9,800 nt of DNA from the NCBI GenBank assembly GCA_937877765.1, contig CALGBN010000023.1, positions 1 through 9,800 of the forward strand, read 5' to 3'. Positions 5,714 to 9,800 of this stretch are shown piece after piece (positions within the stretch are counted from its first letter, which is position 1; the number at the start of each line of letters is the position of its first letter). The DNA is from Candidatus Bathyarchaeota archaeon (lineage in GTDB: Archaea > Thermoproteota > Bathyarchaeia > TCS64). Under the pieces are notes generated by a model. That model did no database searches. It saw nothing but the letters and a program-made list of their open reading frames with translations, and was not told where the DNA came from. The translations under genes were made by a program, and so were the position numbers.

Positions 5714-6682
5714 ATAGAATTTTGGCTTTGGAGCCCACTCAGGGTAGTCTTCCTCGTTTATCAGGGGTTTGTTTACTGGCCACATGGGTTCTTGGAGGTA
5801 TGTGTAGCACTCTGTTCGTAGTTGTTGTACCATGTTGTGTAGCTGTGTTTTGTTTCTGTAGTCTCGTTGTGCCTGAACATCGATGGTAGCACCTATGGTC
5901 ATCTGTCTTCCCCTTGCGCCTCTTGCGAGTATTCTACCTAGATAGTCTACTATCATACTGTTTCCATATTTTCCGCTGTTACAGTTTACACCATATACCA
6001 TGTTCTCGATGCTTCTCATTTTGTTGACTGTGGTATACCAGTCGTAGGGATCATAGTTCATATGCTGGGGATAGGGCGGGAAAATAGTTGGTTTGAGGAT
6101 TACCTCTGCGCCGTTAAATGTAAGTTGTCTTGCAACTTCTGGGAAGAACTGGTCATAGCAAACCATGCATGCTAGGTTTCCTAGCTCGGTTTCAACAACA
6201 GGGAACATGGGTTCCTTGTAGTCAGGTATATCGTGAGGGCTTGTTGAGACTTCGAGGGGTATCCATGGGTTAATCTTTCTGAACTTGAGGATGATTTTTC
6301 CTTTCGGGTTCATAATGAAAGCAGTGTTCATGAAGTAATCGGGATATTGCGGGTCTTTTTCGTGCATTGACATGCTGATATATGATTTGTATTTCTTCGC
6401 CATCTCGGCTATTTCATCTGTTTCTGGACCGGGTATGGTTACAGCGGAAGCTACTCTTTCCTTCTGAGTGGACTCTTTTGCGTTGAACTCGTGCCTTAGT
6501 ATGTTCTCTGGGCAAACCACGAGCTTTACTGGATCAATTACATTCCATGTGTCGAGGGTTGGAAAACTTTCCAGTAGTTTTTTCAGGTTTGCTTTTCTCC
6601 GCTTGTTTACGTCGGGTACTTCTTCAGGGTCAATTCTTCTGTATTGAATTATCGCTGTTGTATATTTTTCAATCAAGTCCAA
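5705..6682 (-). CDS. Nitrilase-superfamily carbon-nitrogen hydrolase (aliphatic amidase-like)
   Basis: 325 residues, soluble. The Glu-Lys-Cys triad can be read: E59 in VVCPENILR, K136 in LKFRKINPW and the nucleophile C175 in ACMVCYDQFFPE. The following 'VARQLTFNGAEVILKPT' and 'RSIENMVYGVNCNSG' are characteristic of the alpha-beta-beta-alpha fold. The long insert after the Lys and the family motifs resemble amidase/formamidase or carbamoyl hydrolase branches rather than true nitrilases; the substrate is not determined. The frame opens just after a TGA, and the only initiators are TTG at 6682 and TTG at 6676. The second has GTGAT (minus strand, 6686-6682), complementary to the 16S 3' end, five bases upstream, so MIEKYTT may be the real start. 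The gene lies 145 bases downstream of the SOUL gene and converges on the amidohydrolase. Confidence 0.9.
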   Translation of the reverse strand: MDLIEKYTTAIIQYRRIDPEEVPDVNKRRKANLKKLLESFPTLDTWNVIDPVKLVVCPENILRHEFNAKESTQKERVASAVTIPGPETDEIAEMAKKYKSYISMSMHEKDPQYPDYFMNTAFIMNPKGKIILKFRKINPWIPLEVSTSPHDIPDYKEPMFPVVETELGNLACMVCYDQFFPEVARQLTFNGAEVILKPTIFPPYPQHMNYDPYDWYTTVNKMRSIENMVYGVNCNSGKYGNSMIVDYLGRILARGARGRQMTIGATIDVQAQRDYRNKTQLHNMVQQLRTECYTYLQEPMWPVNKPLINEEDYPEWAPKPKFYKK

Positions 6683-6718
6683 TCACTTTTACCGCATTTT
6701 GAATAACTTTCTTTTGCA

Positions 6719-6734
6719 TTAAAAGGTCTTTTAA
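6719..6734. promoter_or_regulatory. Palindrome TTAAAAG-GT-CTTTTAA over the nitrilase promoter
   Basis: The repeat has perfect 7-bp arms with a 2-bp centre, 37-52 bases upstream of the nitrilase TTG at 6682. On the minus strand it contains TTTAAAAG (6735-6728), a reasonable TATA box that would start transcription near 6704 and leave a short leader with the weak Shine-Dalgarno. It could be a promoter, an operator, or both. Confidence 0.4.
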
Positions 6735-6750
6735 AGGAATTGACATGGTT

Positions 6751-6775
6751 GGAACAATAAGCCAACTTATTGTCC
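6751..6775. repeat. Hairpin between SOUL and nitrilase genes
   Basis: ACAATAAG-CCAA-CTTATTGT is a perfect 8-bp stem with a tetraloop, extended by GG/CC across one bulged A (6751-6775). It lies between the SOUL stop and the nitrilase promoter, both on the minus strand. It may be a processing or termination element for msrA-SOUL mRNA, helped by T-tracts just upstream on the minus strand (TTTTT at 6827-6823 and a T7 run at about 6806-6800). Confidence 0.45.
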
Positions 6776-6827
6776 TATTTTATCGCAGTACAGAATATGA
6801 AAAAAATTGTTATGAATATTGGAAAAA

Positions 6828-7349
6828 CTATTCGTTATATATAATTTCAATACCCATCTCGTTTCTTCTCAAGAAACCGGGTACAAAAGGTGGATTATAC
6901 TGCATCAGGAAGACAGAGCCTTTTGTTTCGATATTCTCTTTATGGAGCCAGTCTAGAAGAAGCTTGGTTTGTTTCTTGACCTCGTTCTTCCAAGCAAAGC
7001 CTTTGAAACGAACAGTAGCAACAAAGCGTTCAGGTATCTTGACTATTGTCACACGGGGATTGCTTGGCTCTGGTACAGTCTCCATTGTGTATTCGCTGGG
7101 CACCATGAAACCCATCTTGCTTGCCGTACTCATAACAGGACTCGTCATGGCTATCTTTTCAGAGGTCATAACCGGACTAGTCATAGCGATCTTGGGTTTT
7201 GCCTTGTTTTTACCCGAGATATACTGGAACAAGGTATTGAACCCTGAACCCCTTGTCTGGTCAACCTCTGCCATTAACATCTCATGATAACGCCGGATCT
7301 CAAAAGAACCATCCTTACGGATAACATCATACTCTGCTGTTTCGACCAT
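6828..7349 (-). CDS. SOUL/HBP family heme-binding protein
   Basis: 173 residues, no signal peptide, cytoplasmic. The family pattern is clear: AEYDVIRKDGSFEIRRY at the N-terminus, 'SGFNTLFQYISGKNKAK' (residues ~35-51), the duplicated block KIAMTSPVMTSEKIAMTSPV (about 53-72), FMVPSEYTMETVPEPSNPRV, then FVATVRFKGFAWKNEV and a C-terminal MQYNPPFVPGFLRRNEM. SOUL proteins bind heme or related tetrapyrroles in eukaryotes and are scattered among archaea and bacteria; the role here is not known. The ATG at 7349-7347 overlaps the msrA TAA as TAATG, with GGAG 11 bases upstream, so translation is probably coupled to msrA. That link suggests a role in redox or heme stress. Reading frames on the opposite strand over this gene are antisense shadows. 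Confidence 0.93.
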   Translation of the reverse strand: MVETAEYDVIRKDGSFEIRRYHEMLMAEVDQTRGSGFNTLFQYISGKNKAKPKIAMTSPVMTSEKIAMTSPVMSTASKMGFMVPSEYTMETVPEPSNPRVTIVKIPERFVATVRFKGFAWKNEVKKQTKLLLDWLHKENIETKGSVFLMQYNPPFVPGFLRRNEMGIEIIYNE

Positions 7350-7888
7350 TACTTGAGTTTCTCCTTATGTTGTTTCTCAACTTTCTCTAGCTTGGGCTTG
7401 ATAACAAACCTACTGTATCCTTGATTCTTGTTTCGGTTATAGTAGTCTTTGTGATAGTCTTCCGCTTCATAGAAAGCCTCGAATGGCTCAAGCTGGGTAA
7501 CGATGGGAAGATTGAACAAATTAGTCTCATTCATCTCTTTGATGAACGCTTCTGCTACCTTACGCTGCTCTTCACTATGGTTAAAGATAACAGAACGATA
7601 CTGTGTACCAACATCCGCTCCTTGACGATTCAGCGAGGTAGGGTCATGCATTGTGAAAAATATCTCCAATATCTCCCGATGGGATACGATCTCTGGGTCA
7701 AACGAGACCTGAACTACCTCCGCGTGACCAGTTGTGCCACTGACTACTTGATTATATGTTGGTTTTTTCACGTGACCACCGGAATAACCCGAGACAACAC
7801 CCGTAACTCCTTCTATCTCAAGGAAAACCGCTTCAGTACACCAGAAACAGCCTCCCCCTAGTGTCGCCTTCTCAATATTAGAACTCAT
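7349..7888 (-). CDS. msrA: Peptide methionine-S-sulfoxide reductase MsrA
   Basis: 179 residues, cytoplasmic. MsrA reduces the S-epimer of methionine sulfoxide in proteins and free methionine, normally with thioredoxin. The catalytic motif GGCFWCTEA places the nucleophile at C14 with the supporting acid E19. Other family blocks are GVVSGYSGGHVKKPTYNQV, TGHAEVVQVSFDP, MHDPTSLNRQGADVGTQYRS and EDYHKDYY. The only cysteines are C14 and C17: the usual C-terminal resolving cysteines are absent, so recycling must use C17 or proceed directly from the sulfenic acid. The start is the ATG at 7888, with a TATA-like ATTAAA (7912-7917, minus) ~26 bases upstream, so the transcript may be nearly leaderless. 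The stop overlaps the SOUL start, forming a two-gene operon. Confidence 0.97.
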   Translation of the reverse strand: MSSNIEKATLGGGCFWCTEAVFLEIEGVTGVVSGYSGGHVKKPTYNQVVSGTTGHAEVVQVSFDPEIVSHREILEIFFTMHDPTSLNRQGADVGTQYRSVIFNHSEEQRKVAEAFIKEMNETNLFNLPIVTQLEPFEAFYEAEDYHKDYYNRNKNQGYSRFVIKPKLEKVEKQHKEKLK

Positions 7889-7910
7889 AAGTGATCCTTG
7901 GAACCGTACA

Positions 7911-7917
7911 GTTTAAT
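7911..7917 (-). promoter_or_regulatory. Weak TATA-like box of msrA
   Basis: The minus strand reads CATTAAAC around this site, with its centre ~26 bases before the msrA ATG. It is a weak match to the archaeal TATA consensus, chosen on spacing. Confidence 0.35.
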
Positions 7918-7930
7918 GGTTCTCAAACAT

Positions 7931-7954
7931 GGGGGAGGGGGGTACCAGCACCCC
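7931..7954. repeat. G-tract and small GC hairpin upstream of msrA
   Basis: G5-A-G6 (7931-7942) is followed by GGGGT-ACCAGC-ACCCC (7939-7954), a 5-bp perfect stem with a 6-base loop, 43-66 bases upstream of the msrA start. There are only two clear G-runs, so a four-tract intramolecular quadruplex is not supported. The function is unknown. Confidence 0.4.
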
Positions 7955-8012
7955 AGCCATAATCAGGGTTCTTTCAACTAAACCAGCCCCAGAACAGCCC
8001 AGTTTCGATCTC

Positions 8013-8050
8013 AATCAGTACCAAAACGCCGGCTAATCAATACCAAAACG
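8013..8050 (+). repeat. Direct repeat AATCARTACCAAAACG, 22-bp period
   Basis: AATCAGTACCAAAACG (8013-8028) and AATCAATACCAAAACG (8035-8050) agree at 15 of 16 positions and are exactly 22 bp apart, about two helical turns, so both copies face the same side of the DNA. They lie 125-162 bases upstream of msrA and just beyond the tRNA-Val trailer. No open reading frame covers them. They may be tandem protein-binding sites. Confidence 0.55.
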
Positions 8051-8111
8051 TACACAACCCAATAATAGAAAATCACACCAATTCACACAAGAAAATTTTT
8101 TTCCCAAAGTA

Positions 8112-8142
8112 CCCACCAGTAGACACCAGAAACAATGGTGGG
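8112..8142 (-). other. tRNA-Val trailer able to pair with the tRNA 3' end
   Basis: The mature tRNA ends in CCCACCA (8142-8136 on the minus strand). Seventeen bases further into the trailer comes TGGTGGG (8118-8112), its perfect reverse complement. The precursor could therefore form an alternative 7-bp hairpin that ties up the discriminator, CCA and part of the acceptor stem. Confidence 0.5.
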
Positions 8143-8213
8143 CCGGGCAGGACTTGAACCTGCGACCTCCGCCTCGTAAAGGCGGCGTCCTAACCAGGCT
8201 GGACGACCGGCCC
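8136..8213 (-). tRNA. tRNA-Val, anticodon UAC, with encoded CCA
   Basis: It folds fully by eye. The acceptor stem is GGGCCGG/CCGGCCC. The D-arm is GTCC/GGAC with a loop AGCCTGGTTA that contains the G18-G19 pair. The anticodon stem is CCGCC/GGCGG with loop TTTACGA, so positions 34-36 are TAC (UAC, reads GUA and other Val codons). The variable loop is AGGTC, and the T-arm is GCAGG-TTCAAGT-CCTGC. The discriminator is A73 and CCA is encoded at 8138-8136. There is no intron. A TATA-like TTTTATG (8241-8247) is ~31 bases upstream on the minus strand. Confidence 0.97.
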
Positions 8214-8240
8214 ACGCACCCTTATTGGATCAACATCACA

Positions 8241-8247
8241 CATAAAA
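8241..8247 (-). promoter_or_regulatory. TATA box of tRNA-Val
   Basis: The minus strand reads TTTTATG, centred ~31 bases before the tRNA 5' end, in the 45-base gap after the HD gene. The tRNA is therefore likely to have its own promoter, although read-through from the upstream operon is possible. Confidence 0.5.
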
Positions 8248-8258
8248 CGTTAACGAAT

Positions 8259-8783
8259 CTAGCCAGCCAACAAAGCCTTCATCTCAGCATCAAGATCCCT
8301 AAGCCTCTCCAAACTGGGATGATCCACACCAAGCTTATCCGCAAAATCACGTACAGTGACCTCAATATCCACCTCACAGCGACCAGCAATCAACTTGTCA
8401 GCATAAGAAACAATCTTCTCCTCAAGACTCACAGGAAAATAATCTCGCGCAGGCAAACCAAGCACCTTCGCCTCAGCCTCAGGTATCCCCGCACCAATAT
8501 GCCGCTCAATAATCAAAACAAGTTTCTCAGATAACCCAAGCCCCCGTGCGATCTCTGCGCCAACCACAGCGTGATCAACCTCATGAGTCTGGCTTCTACC
8601 AATATCATGAAGCAAAGCACCAGCCTCAACTAGCCGGATATCAACATCATAGCCCCTGAAAATCAGCTGATTAGCAATACGTAACGCTATCTTAGTGACA
8701 TTCACACAATGCTCAATAACATGGCTCGGGGTCCCAACCGCCTCAAGAATCCCAAGAGCCTCATCTCTAGATGGGAGACTCAG
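8259..8783 (-). CDS. HD-domain hydrolase (archaeal TIGR00295-like), probable CTG start
   Basis: 174 residues if started at CTG 8783. It is an HD-superfamily metal-dependent phosphohydrolase: H25 in VIEHCVNV, the H-D pair in ALLHDIGR, further histidines in HEVDHAVVGAEIARGLG and ERHIGAGIPEAEA, and the distal Asp in YADKL. The substrate is unknown; these proteins may act on nucleotides or RNA. The first ordinary initiator in frame is GTG 8705, but starting there would remove the first metal-binding His and the helix SRDEALGILEAVGTPSH, which matches the usual family N-terminus. Between the in-frame TGA upstream and GTG 8705 there is no ATG, GTG or TTG. CTG 8783 overlaps the tfe stop as CTGA and has GGAGG ~10 bases upstream, so it is the best start; a sequencing error is the alternative. 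Confidence 0.88.
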   Translation of the reverse strand: MSLPSRDEALGILEAVGTPSHVIEHCVNVTKIALRIANQLIFRGYDVDIRLVEAGALLHDIGRSQTHEVDHAVVGAEIARGLGLSEKLVLIIERHIGAGIPEAEAKVLGLPARDYFPVSLEEKIVSYADKLIAGRCEVDIEVTVRDFADKLGVDHPSLERLRDLDAEMKALLAG

Positions 8784-9298
8784 TCCTCCATTTCCTCCTT
8801 GATCTCTTCTATCTTCTTCTCAAGGAACTCTATAACAGGAAGGTTATCCACCCTGTGAAGAGGCTCATTACAGTTAGGGCAATGGAAAACAGTCTCCATT
8901 GCTTCCTCAAAAGTAGTATTCGGACACCCAGGATTACCACAATGATAAAACTCGTGAGTATTCTCATAAGCTAACCGCGTCTCAAGCTTCCGCAATATCT
9001 TCTGTTTAATGCTATGAACATATGCCTCAACCAGCTCGGGCTGAAGACTCCACTGGAATATGAACCACCCCGTCTCCTTATCCCTAAACCGTCTGTTAGT
9101 CACCAAGCTATGATTATAGAACCTATACAAGAGCTTCCTAACATCGTTGATCTGTATCTCAGTGATCTCAGCTAGCTCCTCGACTGTAATATTGTCTTTA
9201 TCGTGGAGTATCTCGATGATCTTGACGCCATCTTCTCCTCCAAGTACTCTAGCTATGTTGTAAAGTGTTTCATCATTAACCGTATATATAGACGCCAA
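8780..9298 (-). CDS. tfe: Transcription initiation factor E subunit alpha (TFE)
   Basis: 172 residues from TTG 9298. TFE is the archaeal counterpart of the N-terminal half of TFIIE-alpha. It binds RNA polymerase and the upstream fork of the bubble and helps promoter melting. Residues ~8-92 are the extended winged helix (TLYNIARVLGGEDGVKIIEI, the LAEITEIQINDVRKLLYRFY recognition region, then NRRFRDKETGWFIFQWSL). A linker helix follows (VHSIKQKILRKLE), then a zinc ribbon with C120, C125, C140 and C143, then an acidic coiled tail (IEFLEKKIEEIKEEMED). The frame stays open to 9460, but that part overlaps trm56 and is unlike TFE. TTG 9298 gives the normal family length and has GGGGGATC nine bases upstream. 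It lies 37 bases after trm56, and its stop overlaps the HD gene start. Confidence 0.95.
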   Translation of the reverse strand: MASIYTVNDETLYNIARVLGGEDGVKIIEILHDKDNITVEELAEITEIQINDVRKLLYRFYNHSLVTNRRFRDKETGWFIFQWSLQPELVEAYVHSIKQKILRKLETRLAYENTHEFYHCGNPGCPNTTFEEAMETVFHCPNCNEPLHRVDNLPVIEFLEKKIEEIKEEMED

Positions 9299-9335
9299 TT
9301 TCTTCGATCCCCCATAATAACCGCATTCGCGTGAT

Positions 9336-9800
9336 TTAGTCTTTGCTAACCTCCACGCATTTTCCACGCTCACTAGGCGAAATCTTAATGGAACCACCAG
9401 CGAAATCATGCTTGAGAGCATCCTCACCCTGCAGTAACAGCATGAAAATCGCCAAAGCACTGACCTCGCTATGAGGCTGATTCGTCACAGAGACATTCCA
9501 AGTAGCATGCTCATACATGTCCCGGGGCACCTTTGGACCTCCCACAACGACGAGAAGCGGTTCTTCTGTTTCACTGATCATGGGAGCCCCGTCCTCGACC
9601 GGAATCCCGTACATAGTCAGGTGCACAATGTTGCCTTTCCACTGCTTCACGACGCCCCTCCAGTTAGAATCGTATTCTATACTGAACTCGCCGCCCCAGC
9701 GTTCAACAATATCACCGATCCCCGCCTCAAGACGCGGGTCCTCTTCCCCACTATAGATCACTTTCTCAGCACCTAAGGCGCGGGCGCAGAGAATCAGATG
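9336..9800 (-). CDS. trm56: tRNA (cytidine-56-2'-O)-methyltransferase Trm56, N-terminus cut by window edge
   Basis: 155 residues are visible and the frame is still open at 9800. Archaeal Trm56 is a SPOUT methylase that modifies C56 in the T-loop of tRNA. Family segments include LILCARALGAEKVIYSGEED, GDIVERWGGEFSIEYDSNWR, IVHLTMYGIPV, LLVVVGGPKVPRDMYEHATWNV and VTNQPHSEVSALAIFMLLL, the last two forming the knotted S-adenosylmethionine-binding part. An internal GTG at 9761 is not the start: conserved sequence continues upstream of it, and probably only about 20 residues are missing. It is the first gene of a probable trm56-tfe-HD operon. Confidence 0.95.
   Translation of the reverse strand, partial: HLILCARALGAEKVIYSGEEDPRLEAGIGDIVERWGGEFSIEYDSNWRGVVKQWKGNIVHLTMYGIPVEDGAPMISETEEPLLVVVGGPKVPRDMYEHATWNVSVTNQPHSEVSALAIFMLLLQGEDALKHDFAGGSIKISPSERGKCVEVSKD

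Noticed and set aside
6745..7287. 180-codon open frame on the plus strand
   Set aside because: It is antisense to the SOUL gene, which has strong family motifs over its full length; the plus-strand translation shows no recognisable domain.
7931..7954. G-quadruplex upstream of msrA
   Set aside because: Only two long G-runs are present; four tracts with short loops are needed for a standard intramolecular quadruplex.
8013..8050. Start of a CRISPR array
   Set aside because: There are only two 16-base copies with a 6-base gap between them, too short for repeats and spacers, and there are no cas genes.
7889..8135. C/D box or other small RNA in the non-coding stretch
   Set aside because: I looked for RTGATGA and CTGA boxes in the right order on both strands and did not find a convincing pair.
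8033..8215. 60-codon open frame covering the tRNA-Val gene
   Set aside because: It is a translation of tRNA and trailer sequence; the cloverleaf is complete.
9299..9460. N-terminal extension of TFE back to 9460
   Set aside because: It overlaps the conserved 3' end of trm56, is Cys/Arg-rich and unlike TFE; TTG 9298 gives normal length with a Shine-Dalgarno.

Overview
The window is archaeal. It carries transcription factor E (TFE alpha), the archaeal tRNA C56 2'-O-methylase (Trm56), archaeal diphthine synthase (DphB), the archaeal FAD synthase RibL, a CTP-dependent riboflavin kinase fused to a winged helix (RbkR/RibK), RtcB and a tRNA-Val with an encoded CCA. Many starts sit about 25-33 bases downstream of a TATA-like box, as expected for leaderless or short-leader archaeal mRNAs. 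I cannot fix the lineage. Moderate GC and a mix of informational and accessory metabolic genes fit an uncultured mesophilic or moderately thermophilic archaeon, possibly Asgard-like or Bathyarchaeia-like, but that is only inference. Bases 1-46 are not biological: they are the tail of an Illumina P7/i7/Nextera Read 2 adapter, so the real sequence starts at 47 at a contig end.

Layout. 47-1983: the 3' part of a diphthine synthase carrying a C-terminal DUF357 domain (+), then ribL (+), which converges on and overlaps rbkR (-) by 41 bp. These last two encode the two steps from riboflavin to FAD. 2032-3489: rtcB (-), divergent from a winged-helix regulator (3541-4005, +) across a 51-bp promoter holding two perfect inverted repeats. 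4050-5687: a YtcJ/NfdA-like amidohydrolase (+) with an 8-bp-arm inverted repeat over its promoter. It converges on a nitrilase-superfamily amidase (5705-6682, -) with a shared hairpin between the stops. 6828-7888: msrA and a SOUL heme-binding gene (-), coupled by a TAATG overlap. 7889-8135: a 247-bp non-coding stretch with a G-tract, a small hairpin and a 22-bp-period direct repeat. 8136-8213: tRNA-Val(UAC) (-). 8259-9800: trm56 (partial), tfe and an HD-domain hydrolase (-), probably one operon. The HD gene appears to start at a CTG that overlaps the tfe stop as CTGA.

Functionally the window mixes core information processing (trm56, tfe, rtcB, tRNA-Val, dphB), flavin cofactor synthesis with its own regulator (ribL, rbkR), oxidative repair (msrA with SOUL) and a possible amide-processing pair (amidohydrolase and nitrilase). 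I saw no CRISPR array, insertion sequence, integrase, toxin-antitoxin pair or defence system. The points most worth checking are the adapter-made false start, the DphB-DUF357 fusion, the CTG start of the HD gene, the palindromes in the promoters and the tRNA trailer that can pair with the tRNA 3' end.
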